A stretch of 24,426 nt of DNA from Bacilli bacterium (GCA_017519965.1 JAFWRK010000057.1:1-24426), one strand, 5' to 3'. Numbered from the stretch's first letter, positions 7,300-14,754 are shown. The notes: generated from the sequence alone by a model not told the origin. Translations and numbers: made by a program.

Positions 7300-8127
7300 A
7301 TGAAGAAAGTTTTAAAAGTATTATTGTTATTACTTGTTGTTTTTTTACTAGCAGGATGTAAGAAATATAAAGAAGGTTGTAAAGAAGATTATATTTTAAA
7401 TAATGGAAAATGTAGAAAAGTAGTAGAACAAAAAGAAGTTTTATCTAAAGATGTTTGTAAAGATAATAAAGAACTTAGAGATGGTAAGTGCTATCAAACA
7501 TTAACTGCTAAAAAGGTTGATGTAAAAGTATGTGATGAAGGTTATACTTTAAGTGGTGATACTTGTTCTAAGACAATTACTATGAATGCTAAAGCAACAT
7601 ATTCATGTACTTCTGGAACTTTAAGCGGATCAAGCTGTGTTCAAAAGGTTGCTGATACTAAAGCTTTGATTTATGGTTATGTTTGTCCTGCAGGTACTAC
7701 TAGAAATAATGTAGAGTGTTATTATACGAAATTTCCTAGTGAAAGTTGTAGAGCTGGATTTACTGAAGGATCTGGTGGATATACTTGTTCTATGTGGGCT
7801 ACTAAAGATTATTATTGTATAAGAGGAGAACAAGTAGATAGATCAACTTGTTTAGTAACTGTTTCTACTCCTGCACATGCTACTTATAGTTGTGATTCTG
7901 ATTATAAACTTAATGGATCAGTTTGTAGTAAAAATGTTTCTATGAGTGCTAAAACTGTAAAACTTTGTCCTGAAGGATATAGTGATATTAATGGAACTTG
8001 TACTAAGGAAGAAGAATCAATGACTGAAAAAGAATACTACTGTGAAAAGAAATATGAATTAGTTGATAATAAATGTATTAAATATAAATATACTGATACA
8101 ATAAAAGTAGAAGTAAAAGATAAATAA
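7300..8127 (+). CDS. Cysteine-pair repeat lipoprotein, about ten repeats
   Basis: A 275-residue predicted lipoprotein. The signal MKKVLKVLLLLLVVFLLAGC has a canonical LAGC lipobox (Cys20). The rest is about ten tandem units of roughly 25 residues. Each has the pattern C-x2-G-Y/F-x-L-x-G-x2-C, then a Thr/Ser/Val/Lys-rich strand often ending Tyr-Ser/Tyr/Val just before the next Cys; clear examples are CDEGYTLSGDTC, CTSGTLSGSSC, CDSDYKLNGSVC and CPEGYSDINGTC. The even Cys number per unit suggests one disulfide per repeat and a stiff rod outside the cell. A longer frame from 7279 exists, but ATG 7300 follows GAGGAG and starts the signal peptide. Its ribosome site lies in the last codons of the upstream paralogue. 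Function unknown; surface adhesin, spacer or ligand-binding roles all fit. Confidence 0.85.
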   Translation: MKKVLKVLLLLLVVFLLAGCKKYKEGCKEDYILNNGKCRKVVEQKEVLSKDVCKDNKELRDGKCYQTLTAKKVDVKVCDEGYTLSGDTCSKTITMNAKATYSCTSGTLSGSSCVQKVADTKALIYGYVCPAGTTRNNVECYYTKFPSESCRAGFTEGSGGYTCSMWATKDYYCIRGEQVDRSTCLVTVSTPAHATYSCDSDYKLNGSVCSKNVSMSAKTVKLCPEGYSDINGTCTKEEESMTEKEYYCEKKYELVDNKCIKYKYTDTIKVEVKDK

Positions 8128-8131
8128 TAAG

Positions 8132-8154
8132 AAACTAGAGTAATCTAGTTTTTT
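8132..8154 (+). terminator. Intrinsic terminator of the lipoprotein operon
   Basis: An 8-bp stem AAACTAGA/TCTAGTTT (8132-8139 and 8144-8151) with loop GTAA is followed by TTT, 4 bases after the stop. Confidence 0.8.
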
Positions 8155-8177
8155 AATTATTAAAAATATGATACACT

Positions 8178-8183
8178 TATAAC
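8178..8183 (+). promoter_or_regulatory. Weak -10 candidate for the helical protein-thioredoxin unit
   Basis: TATAAC lies between the terminator and ATG 8203 with no TG extension and no clear -35. The ribosome site is GAGGG near 8192. Confidence 0.35.
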
Positions 8184-8202
8184 ATAGGAATGAGGGATAA
8201 TT

Positions 8203-8511
8203 ATGAAAGAAGATATTATTAAAGAAATAGATGAGAAGTTAGCTGAGATAGAGCCAACACTTCCAGATTTTTATGAACCTACTGAGGAAGAGTTAGCTCG
8301 TAAAATAGAAGAACAAAATAGAAAAATGCAGGAAGAACATGATAAAGGATTACAAGATATAATGAATAAATATCAAAATGTTGATTATGAAAAACTTAGA
8401 GAAGAAGCTATGGAATATGCTAGAACACATTTAACACCTGAACAACTTAAAGAGGCTGAAGAACAAGCAAAACAATTTATGATTAATCAAGAAACAGAAA
8501 TGGAGAATTGA
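8203..8511 (+). CDS. Small acidic helical protein of unknown function, upstream of thioredoxin
   Basis: A 102-residue cytoplasmic protein rich in Glu, Lys, Ala and Gln with no signal, membrane segment or cysteine. From about residue 28 to 95 it is almost continuously helical and probably coiled-coil (EEELARKIEEQNRKMQEEHD, then LTPEQLKEAEEQAKQF). I recognise no catalytic motif. ATG 8203 has GAGGG 6-7 bases upstream. It ends in TGA one base before the thioredoxin ATG, so the two are co-transcribed and probably translationally coupled. This suggests a partner or cofactor of the thioredoxin system, but that is inference from position only. Confidence 0.75.
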   Translation: MKEDIIKEIDEKLAEIEPTLPDFYEPTEEELARKIEEQNRKMQEEHDKGLQDIMNKYQNVDYEKLREEAMEYARTHLTPEQLKEAEEQAKQFMINQETEMEN

Positions 8512-8512
8512 T

Positions 8513-8812
8513 ATGATAGAAGAATTAACTGAAGATAAATTTAATGAAGTAATTAAAACTGGAAAAGTAATAATTGATTGTTATGCTAATTGGTGTGGAC
8601 CTTGTAAGGCGTTATCTCCTATAGTAGATGAAGTAGCAGAGAAGACACCTAATATGAAGTTTTATAAATTAGATATGGATAATGCAGATAATATTGCTGA
8701 AGAATATGAAATTATGTCTATCCCAACAATACTTGTATTTGAAGATGGAAAACTAATAGATAAATCTGTTGGAATGATTTCTAAAGAACAATTACTTGAT
8801 TTAATTCATTAA
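8513..8812 (+). CDS. trxA: Thioredoxin
   Basis: A 99-residue classical thioredoxin that reduces protein disulfides in the cytoplasm, itself reduced by thioredoxin reductase (not in this window). The active site WCGPCK is at about 26-31, preceded by the strand VIIDCYAN; the cis-proline is in MSIPTILVF (about 71-79), and the C-terminal helix is EQLLDLIH. The length and fold are standard. A third cysteine in VIIDCYANWC lies a few residues before the active site, where most thioredoxins have Phe or Val-Asp-Phe; this is a small oddity. There is no signal peptide, so export is unlikely. The start is one base after the upstream TGA, with GGAG 10 bases before. It is followed directly by a strong terminator. 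Confidence 0.93.
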   Translation: MIEELTEDKFNEVIKTGKVIIDCYANWCGPCKALSPIVDEVAEKTPNMKFYKLDMDNADNIAEEYEIMSIPTILVFEDGKLIDKSVGMISKEQLLDLIH

Positions 8813-8814
8813 AT

Positions 8815-8841
8815 AATACTAGTCAATTGACTAGTATTTTT
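8815..8841 (+). terminator. Intrinsic terminator of trxA
   Basis: A 10-bp perfect stem AATACTAGTC/GACTAGTATT (8815-8824 and 8829-8838) with loop AATT is followed by TTT. It is 2 bases after the trxA stop. Its T-tract runs into the next extended -10. Confidence 0.88.
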
Positions 8842-8849
8842 GATATAAT
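8841..8849 (+). promoter_or_regulatory. Extended -10 promoter of the single-TM unknown
   Basis: TGATATAAT directly abuts the trxA terminator, so the T-tract and stem occupy the -35 region. ATG 8875 follows 25 bases later with AAAGAGGGA as ribosome site. Confidence 0.72.
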
Positions 8850-8874
8850 GAAATAGATAATAAAGAGGGATAAT

Positions 8875-9513
8875 ATGAAAGTACTTAAAGGAATTAGAAA
8901 TATACTTATTGTTATATTAATACTTGGATGGGTTACTGCTGGATATGATTATTATCGTATATCTAGAGGTGATCAACCGGTATTCTGTATTAAGAGTTTT
9001 GATAAGAAAAATAAATTTGAATCTTATAGAGGTTTATATTACATAGTAGAGAGAACTTTAAAAGAGAAACAAGAAGAGAGATTTGATTTATCTAGAAAAG
9101 TAGTATTTAGATTCTTAACTATAAATAGAGAAGTTACTTATAGTAAAGAAAAGAATTATGAAGAATATATTATCCTTGTTAAAGACAATGAATGTAATAA
9201 TAGTTTATTATATAAAGAGTTAGATGATTATAAGATATATTTAGATTGTATTGATGAGATTAATGTTAAATATAAGAATGATAAGAAGAGTAAGAGTTTA
9301 AAAGATGAAATTAATGATAAATTTATTAATAATTTATTAAATAAATTATCTTATGTTGGACTTAGTAGTGATGGTACTACTATGGTATATAAAAACTTAG
9401 ATGATAGTTTTATCAGTAAAAAGATAACTGTATATAAATGTAGGGGTAATACTAATGACATTTATATTACGATGAATGATAATATGGAAAATGATTATTG
9501 TATAATACGATAA
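8875..9513 (+). CDS. Membrane-anchored protein of unknown function
   Basis: A 212-residue protein with a basic N-terminus and one membrane segment at about 9-26, probably a signal anchor with the rest outside. The mature start SRGDQPVFCIKSFDK followed by YRGLYYIVER resembles small exported Firmicutes proteins in which a GxxPxFCIK stretch precedes a GLGY-type strand, but I cannot name a family. The outer part has four cysteines (in FCIK, DNECN, LDCID and YKCR) plus one near the C-terminus (DYCII), and is otherwise Lys/Asp-rich. It is a single-gene unit between its own promoter and a terminator that overlaps the stop codon. Function unknown; lipid- or wall-related roles cannot be told from the sequence. 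Confidence 0.72.
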   Translation: MKVLKGIRNILIVILILGWVTAGYDYYRISRGDQPVFCIKSFDKKNKFESYRGLYYIVERTLKEKQEERFDLSRKVVFRFLTINREVTYSKEKNYEEYIILVKDNECNNSLLYKELDDYKIYLDCIDEINVKYKNDKKSKSLKDEINDKFINNLLNKLSYVGLSSDGTTMVYKNLDDSFISKKITVYKCRGNTNDIYITMNDNMENDYCIIR

Positions 9514-9538
9514 AGCAAGAAGATTAATTCTTGCTTTT
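9512..9538 (+). terminator. Intrinsic terminator overlapping the preceding stop codon
   Basis: A 10-bp stem AAAGCAAGAA/TTCTTGCTTT (9512-9521 and 9528-9537) with a 6-base loop. The left arm includes the last two bases of the TAA stop. Confidence 0.82.
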
Positions 9539-9539
9539 A

Positions 9540-9548
9540 TGTTATAAT
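9540..9548 (+). promoter_or_regulatory. Extended -10 promoter of the patatin-ABC operon
   Basis: TGTTATAAT starts 2 bases after the upstream terminator. The expected start near 9555 leaves only about 10 nt of leader, just enough for the GAAGGTGAT ribosome site before ATG 9565. Confidence 0.7.
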
Positions 9549-9564
9549 ATAGAAGGTGATTTTT

Positions 9565-10416
9565 ATGAAGACATTATTAGTACTTGAAGGTGGTGCTTTA
9601 AGAGGTATTTATACTGCTGGAGTACTTGATGTATTACTTGATACAGATATTAAGATAGATGCAATAGTAGGAGTATCTGCTGGAGCTTTATTTGGGATTA
9701 ATTATGTATCAAATCAAAAAGGAAGATGTCTTCGTTATAATTTAGAAAATGCTAATAACAAGAATTATATGGGATTTTATTCATTATTTAAGACTGGTAA
9801 TATAATGAATGAAGATTTTTGTTTTAATAAGTTAATATATGAAACTGATCCATTTGATTTTGATACTTTTAATAATTCTAAGACTAAGTTTTATTGTGTA
9901 GTAACTAATTTAGAGACTGGTTTACCTGAATATAAATTAATTACTGATATTAAGAATGAAATGGAATATTTAAGAGCATCTGGATCTATGCCATTAGTAT
10001 CTAAAATAGTAGAAATTGATGGTAAGAAGTATTTAGATGGAGGAGTTAGTGATAGTGTTCCACTAGAATGGGCATTAAAACAAGGATACGATAAGATTAT
10101 TATTGTAGAGACAAGAGTAAAAGATTATCGTAAGAAAAAGAGTAATACTTCATTATTTAAATTAAAATATAAATCTTATCCTAATTTTATTAATACTCTT
10201 GAAAATAGATGGATTACATATAATAAAACTAAAGAAGATATTATTAAATTAGATAGAGATAAAATATTTGTTATTAGACCATCTAAACTTGTCCCTATAA
10301 AGAGAATTGAACATGATAGGACTCGAATACAAGAAATGTATGATTTGGGCGTAGAAGACGCTAAAAATAGCTTAGATGACTTAAAAATATACTTGAAGAG
10401 AGAAGGTAAAAGATGA
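9565..10416 (+). CDS. Patatin-like phospholipase
   Basis: A 283-residue protein of the bacterial patatin family (RssA/YjjU-like), serine lipases that cleave acyl chains from phospholipids. The oxyanion loop EGGALRGIY is at 8-16, the nucleophile elbow GVSAG at 36-40 with Ser38, and the catalytic Asp158 in DGG (158-160) with GVSDSVPLEWA following. The catalytic Ser-Asp dyad is therefore intact. There is no signal peptide, so it acts inside, perhaps at the inner leaflet. A GTG at 9556 lies within the ribosome site, so ATG 9565 is the better start. The TGA stop overlaps the ATG of the next gene (ATGA), making this the first gene of a coupled operon with a heterodimeric ABC exporter. The link to membrane lipid turnover or lipid export is inferred from context. 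Confidence 0.9.
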   Translation: MKTLLVLEGGALRGIYTAGVLDVLLDTDIKIDAIVGVSAGALFGINYVSNQKGRCLRYNLENANNKNYMGFYSLFKTGNIMNEDFCFNKLIYETDPFDFDTFNNSKTKFYCVVTNLETGLPEYKLITDIKNEMEYLRASGSMPLVSKIVEIDGKKYLDGGVSDSVPLEWALKQGYDKIIIVETRVKDYRKKKSNTSLFKLKYKSYPNFINTLENRWITYNKTKEDIIKLDRDKIFVIRPSKLVPIKRIEHDRTRIQEMYDLGVEDAKNSLDDLKIYLKREGKR

Positions 10417-12173
10417 TACGGTTATTTAAAAATTTTGAAAAGAAAGATTTAATTATTATTTTAACTATTATTGTACTTGTAGCATTCTCAGTATTCTTAG
10501 ATTTAAGAATGCCTGAATATATGAGTGAAATAACTAGACTTGTACAAACTGAGACTTCTACTATGAATGAAATATTAATAGCTGGGGCTCATATGATTAT
10601 TTGTGCAGTAGGTAGTTTAGTTTGTACTATAGTAGTTGGTTACTTTAGTTCATTACTTTCTGCTAGATTTTCTAGATCTATTAGAAGAAAGATATTTGCT
10701 AAAGTTGAGAGTTTTGGTATTGCTGAGATTAAGAAATTTTCTACTAGTAGTTTAATTACTCGTACTACTAATGATGTAACACAAGTAGAAATGTTACTTA
10801 GTATGGGATTAATACTTTTAATTAAAGCTCCAATTATGGCAGTATGGGCACTTTTAAAAATAATTGGTAAGAGTGGAGAATTAAGTTTAGTAACTGGAGT
10901 AGGAGTTATATTAATAGTTATTACTAATATGTTTATTATTAAGACTGTTTCTCCTAGATTTGCGAAAATACAAAAATTAACTGATAAGATTAATGGAGCA
11001 ACAAGAGAAAATATTACTGGTATTAGAGTTGTTCATGCATTTAATGCAGAGAAGTTTGAACAAAAGAGATTTAATGATGTTAATGATGAATTAACTGGAA
11101 TTCATTTAAAGATTACTAAGACTTTTGCTTTAATGGATCCTATGATGAACTTTGTTATGCATTTCCAACACTTAGGAATATATATTGTAGGTGCATTCTT
11201 AATTGTTAATAGTGGAATGATTGATAAGATTAATTTATTTAGTAATATGGTTGTATTTGCTAGTTATGGAATGCAAGTTATTATTTCATTCTTAATGCTT
11301 ACTATGATATTTATGGTACTTCCTAGAGCTCAAGTATCAGCAAATCGTATTAATGAAGTATTAGATAGTGAAGTATCAATTCACTCTGGCACTTTTGATG
11401 GAGATACTGAAGATGTTGGTACTGTAGAATTTAGAGATGTTAGTTTTAAATATCCTGATGCAGATGAATATTTACTTAAACATATTTCATTTACTGCTAA
11501 TAAGGGTGAGACAGTTGCTTTTATTGGTTCTACAGGTTCTGGTAAATCTACACTTATTAATTTAGTTCCTAGACTTTATGATGCGACTGATGGTGAAGTA
11601 TTTGTAGATGGAGTTAATGTTAAGAGTTATGACATTAAAGCTTTAAATAATAAGATTGGTTATATACCACAAACTGCAGTAATGTTTACTGGTACTGTTT
11701 CTGAAAATATATCTTATGGAGATAATGGTAAAGAAAAACCAACTCTTGAAAAAATAAAAAAAGCAATTGAAGTTGCTCAAGGAAAAGACTTCGTAGAAAA
11801 AATGGATGATAAGTATGAAGCTCATATCGCTAGAGGTGGAACTAATGTAAGTGGTGGTCAAAAGCAAAGATTATCTATTGCAAGAGCTATTGCTAGAGAC
11901 CCTGAAATATATATCTTTGATGATTCATTTAGTGCCTTAGATTATCAAACTGATGCAAAACTAAGACGTGAACTAAAGAAATATACAAAAGATGCTACTA
12001 GTTTAATTGTTGCTCAAAGAATAGGTACAATTATGAATGCAGATAAAATAATAGTATTAGATAAAGGAGAATGTGTAGGAATTGGTACTCATAAAGAATT
12101 ACTAAAATCTTGCAAAGTATATAAAGAAATTGCCTTATCTCAATTAAGTGAGGAGGAGTTACAAAATGCGTAA
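10413..12173 (+). CDS. ABC exporter half-transporter with degenerate ATPase site (BmrC/TM287-like subunit)
   Basis: A 586-residue type IV exporter subunit: six membrane helices (about 12-310) and a C-terminal ATPase. Walker A GSTGSGKS is at 372-379, Q-loop at Gln420, signature VSGGQ at 479-483. In Walker B (IYIFDD, 499-504) the catalytic Glu is Asp504, and the switch His is Gln535 (VAQRIG). In heterodimeric exporters such as TM287/288, BmrCD and LmrCD this pattern marks the subunit with the non-hydrolysing site. Its own signature motif is intact and would complete the active site of the partner encoded next. The partner's ATG lies 8 bases inside this gene. The substrate is unknown; multidrug or lipid export is typical for the family. 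The start overlaps the patatin stop by 4 bases. Confidence 0.93.
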   Translation: MIRLFKNFEKKDLIIILTIIVLVAFSVFLDLRMPEYMSEITRLVQTETSTMNEILIAGAHMIICAVGSLVCTIVVGYFSSLLSARFSRSIRRKIFAKVESFGIAEIKKFSTSSLITRTTNDVTQVEMLLSMGLILLIKAPIMAVWALLKIIGKSGELSLVTGVGVILIVITNMFIIKTVSPRFAKIQKLTDKINGATRENITGIRVVHAFNAEKFEQKRFNDVNDELTGIHLKITKTFALMDPMMNFVMHFQHLGIYIVGAFLIVNSGMIDKINLFSNMVVFASYGMQVIISFLMLTMIFMVLPRAQVSANRINEVLDSEVSIHSGTFDGDTEDVGTVEFRDVSFKYPDADEYLLKHISFTANKGETVAFIGSTGSGKSTLINLVPRLYDATDGEVFVDGVNVKSYDIKALNNKIGYIPQTAVMFTGTVSENISYGDNGKEKPTLEKIKKAIEVAQGKDFVEKMDDKYEAHIARGGTNVSGGQKQRLSIARAIARDPEIYIFDDSFSALDYQTDAKLRRELKKYTKDATSLIVAQRIGTIMNADKIIVLDKGECVGIGTHKELLKSCKVYKEIALSQLSEEELQNA

Positions 12174-14259
12174 TCAGAAACAAGAAAAAGCTAAAGATTT
12201 TACTGGTACACTACTTAGAATCTTTAAGAGCTTAAATAGATGGAAATATATATTAGTAATTGCTTGTGTACTATCTTTTATTGCAGCTATGTTATCTGCA
12301 GTTGCACCTAATAAATTAGCAGATGTTACTGATGTTATTAGTGATGGTATTAAACCTAATACTGAAAATATAGAGTTAGTTGCAACTGAAATAAATAAAA
12401 GTATTATTGAAAATTATAGTATATATAAATTAAAAAATAATAATAATGAAATATTTGAAGCAGATGCATCAGAGTTATTCTTAGAATTTATGAGTTTAAC
12501 TAAGAATGAAAAAGAATTAATATTAAAACCTATGATTATTAAGGATAAGAATATTACCGTATCTGATCAATTAGTTTATTTAGATGCTATGAGTGGTTTA
12601 AGTAAAGATTCAGATCCTGAAGAGTTACTTACTAAATTAGATGAGTTACCTGCATCTATTAAATCTTTAGTTGAACCTAAACTTGATATGGATAAACTTT
12701 ATGTAGCAGCATTAATTGTTGGAGTTATTTATTTACTTAATTCATTATTTGTATATATTGAAGGTATATTAATGGCTTATGTTGGAATAGGGTACTCTAA
12801 GAGACTAAGAAATGGTATTAGTAAAAAGATTAATGTACTTCCTTTAAGATATTTTGATAATCATGAAACTGGAGATGTTTTATCTAGAGTTACTAATGAT
12901 GTTGATACTATTGGTATTAATATGAGTAATACTATTACTTCTTTAGTTACAAATGTTACATTATTCTTAGGTTCTATTATAATGATGTTTATTACTAACT
13001 ATATAATGGCATTTACTGCTATTGCTGCTAGTATTTTAGGTTTTATTGGATCGTTTATTATTCTAAAGAAATCTCAAAAATACTTTATTATGAGACAAAA
13101 AGAATTAGGAGATTTAAATGGTCATATTGAAGAGATTTATTCTGGACATAATGTTGTTAAAGCTTATAATGGAGAAGAATCTGCTTTACAAGAATTTGAT
13201 CGTATAAATGAAAACTTATATACATGTAATAGAAAGAGTCAATTCTTATCTGGAATTATGCAACCTGTAATGGGATTTGTAGGTAATTTTGGTTATGTTG
13301 CAGTATGTGTAGTTGGTGCATTACTTGTTATGAATAATCAAACTACATTTGGTACAATAGTTGCCTTTATGATTTATATTAGATTATTTACTAATCCTTT
13401 AACTAGAATTGCTCAAGCAATGACTACAATGCAATCTGTTGCGGCTGCTGCAGAGCGTGTATATGAATTTATGGATGAAGAAGAATTAGCTGATGAATCT
13501 AATTTAAAAGAAAAAGTAAATAAAAAAGATGCTAAAGGTAATATTGAATTTAAAAATGTTAAATTTAGTTATGATGATAAGAGAACTATTATTGAAGACT
13601 TTAGTGCTAAAGTAAAAAGTGGTGAAAAAATAGCTATTGTAGGTCCTACTGGAGCAGGTAAAACTACAATGGTAAATCTATTAATGAAATTCTATGATAT
13701 TAAAGAAGGAGATATATTAATAGATGGTAAGTCAATAAAAGAACTTACTAGAGAAAATATTCATGATTTATTTATAATGGTCTTACAAGACACATGGTTA
13801 TTTGAAGGTACTATTCGTGAAAACTTAGTATTTAATAAAAAACATATTTCAGATGAACATATTTGGGATATTTGTAAAACTGTAGGAGTAGATCATTTTA
13901 TTAAGACTCTTCCTGGAGGGCTAGACTCTACAATAGGGGAGAATGACTCAGTATCATCTGGACAGAAACAGTTACTTACAATAGCTCGAGGTATGATTGA
14001 AGATGAACCTTTCTTAATACTTGATGAAGCTACATCAAACGTTGATACTAGAACAGAAGAATTAGTTCAAAAAGCAATGGATAAGTTAACTGAGGGTAGA
14101 ACTTCATTTATCATTGCTCATAGATTATCGACAATTAAAAATGCTAATTTAATTCTTGTTATGAATGAAGGAAATATTGTAGAACAAGGGACTCATGAAG
14201 AGTTATTAAAGAAGAATGGTTTTTATGCAAAACTATATAATTCTCAATTTCAAAAATAG
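12166..14259 (+). CDS. ABC exporter half-transporter with consensus ATPase site (BmrD/TM288-like subunit)
   Basis: A 697-residue partner of the preceding subunit. Between TM1 (about 27-50) and TM2 (about 177-203) it has a roughly 125-residue, acidic, non-membrane insertion that should lie outside; this is much longer than in a plain half-transporter. The ATPase has Walker A GPTGAGKT at 493-500, Walker B FLILDE ending in catalytic Glu621, and switch His652 (AHRLST). The signature is VSSGQ (596-600) instead of LSGGQ, as expected for the subunit whose signature faces the degenerate site. So all three deviations of the pair (Asp504 and Gln535 in the first subunit, SSGQ here) fall on one composite site. 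A GTG at 12148 is possible, but ATG 12166 follows AGGAGGAG and overlaps the upstream stop by 8 bases. No strong terminator follows. Confidence 0.93.
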   Translation: MRNQKQEKAKDFTGTLLRIFKSLNRWKYILVIACVLSFIAAMLSAVAPNKLADVTDVISDGIKPNTENIELVATEINKSIIENYSIYKLKNNNNEIFEADASELFLEFMSLTKNEKELILKPMIIKDKNITVSDQLVYLDAMSGLSKDSDPEELLTKLDELPASIKSLVEPKLDMDKLYVAALIVGVIYLLNSLFVYIEGILMAYVGIGYSKRLRNGISKKINVLPLRYFDNHETGDVLSRVTNDVDTIGINMSNTITSLVTNVTLFLGSIIMMFITNYIMAFTAIAASILGFIGSFIILKKSQKYFIMRQKELGDLNGHIEEIYSGHNVVKAYNGEESALQEFDRINENLYTCNRKSQFLSGIMQPVMGFVGNFGYVAVCVVGALLVMNNQTTFGTIVAFMIYIRLFTNPLTRIAQAMTTMQSVAAAAERVYEFMDEEELADESNLKEKVNKKDAKGNIEFKNVKFSYDDKRTIIEDFSAKVKSGEKIAIVGPTGAGKTTMVNLLMKFYDIKEGDILIDGKSIKELTRENIHDLFIMVLQDTWLFEGTIRENLVFNKKHISDEHIWDICKTVGVDHFIKTLPGGLDSTIGENDSVSSGQKQLLTIARGMIEDEPFLILDEATSNVDTRTEELVQKAMDKLTEGRTSFIIAHRLSTIKNANLILVMNEGNIVEQGTHEELLKKNGFYAKLYNSQFQK

Positions 14260-14282
14260 GGACTACACAAAATAGAAAAGTG

Positions 14283-14291
14283 TGGTAGAAT
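14283..14291 (+). promoter_or_regulatory. Extended -10 candidate for the TM2-domain gene
   Basis: TGGTAGAAT (TGnTAnAAT) lies 24 bases after the exporter stop and 21 bases before ATG 14313, with AAAGGAGTG as ribosome site. Confidence 0.5.
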
Positions 14292-14312
14292 AAAATAAAG
14301 GAGTGAAAAAAT

Positions 14313-14642
14313 ATGGCAAAATTTTGTATAAGTTGTGGAGCACAAATGGAAGATAATCAACAATTCTGTCCAAGCTGTGGAGCTGCACAAAACGCAGGAA
14401 CAACTACTGCTGCACCTGCACAAGAAGGAAAATCTAAAATGGCTGCTGGTCTTTTAGGATTATTCTTAGGAGCTTGGGGAGTTCATAACTTCTATTTAGG
14501 AAATACTGGTAGAGGAGTTGCACAAATTCTTGTAACTTTAGTTACTTGTGGATTTGGTGGTTTATGGGGATTCATTGAAGGAATTTTAATCCTTACTGGA
14601 TCAATTAATACTGATGCTGATGGTAGACCATTAGTTCAATAA
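14313..14642 (+). CDS. Zinc-ribbon/TM2-domain membrane protein
   Basis: A 109-residue protein with two parts. The first 25 residues form a four-cysteine zinc ribbon, C-x2-C-x10-C-x2-C at Cys5, Cys8, Cys19 and Cys22 (FCISCG and FCPSCG). After an Ala/Thr/Gly-rich linker (about 26-40) comes a TM2 domain (about 41-100): a first membrane helix GLLGLFLGAWGVHNFYLG containing the typical G-x-H-x-FYLG turn, then GRGVAQILVTLVTCGFGGLWGFIEGILIL as a second helix. TM2 proteins with N-terminal zinc ribbons are common in Firmicutes; their function is not established. The gene has higher Ala/Gly use and fewer AGA/ATA codons than its neighbours, probably from composition alone. It reads toward the T8 hairpin at 14694-14736. 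Confidence 0.9.
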   Translation: MAKFCISCGAQMEDNQQFCPSCGAAQNAGTTTAAPAQEGKSKMAAGLLGLFLGAWGVHNFYLGNTGRGVAQILVTLVTCGFGGLWGFIEGILILTGSINTDADGRPLVQ

Positions 14643-14654
14643 TAGGCCCAAAAC

Positions 14655-14683
14655 TTGCAAAAAATACCAAAATATGGTATAAT
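14655..14683 (+). promoter_or_regulatory. Strong promoter with overlapping dyad, no gene immediately downstream
   Basis: -35 TTGCAA (14655-14660), a 17-base spacer, and extended -10 TGGTATAAT (14675-14683): the best promoter match in the window. An inverted repeat ATACCA-N5-TGGTAT (14664-14669 and 14675-14680) covers the spacer and -10 and could be an operator. A terminator follows within about 55 bases. Confidence 0.7.
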
Positions 14684-14689
14684 GTAATC

Positions 14690-14736
14690 ATGAGAGGAGA
14701 TTTAATAGGTTAACATTAATTTCTCTTCTTTTTTTT
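14690..14736 (+). ncRNA. Candidate short RNA (about 47 nt) or attenuated leader
   Basis: A transcript from the strong promoter would start near 14690 and stop at the T8 tract at about 14736. It could code only a seven-residue peptide from the ATG at 14690 (MRGDLIG). It may be a real small RNA, a decoy, or simply the terminator of the TM2 gene with a promoter in front of it. Confidence 0.3.
14694..14736 (+). terminator. Intrinsic terminator with T8 tract
   Basis: A 7-bp stem GAGGAGA/TCTCTTC (14694-14700 and 14722-14728, with one G-U pair) is continued after an internal loop by TTAAT/ATTAA (14702-14706 and 14715-14719). T8 follows at 14729-14736. It probably ends both the TM2 gene and the short transcript. 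Confidence 0.7.
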
Positions 14737-14754
14737 GAACTTATTATTTGATAT

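Noticed and set aside
7630..7833. Antisense frame within the cysteine-repeat lipoprotein gene
   Set aside because: Low-complexity Ser/Thr/Ile translation typical of the complement of a repetitive AT-rich gene; no start signals.
7300..8127. Cysteine repeats as a DNA tandem repeat or CRISPR-like array
   Set aside because: The period is seen in the protein only; the units differ strongly in DNA sequence and there are no conserved spaced repeats.
14265..14288. Dyad CTACACA...TGTGGTAG after the exporter as a terminator
   Set aside because: The stem needs a bulge and is not followed by a T-tract; at best a weak structure.
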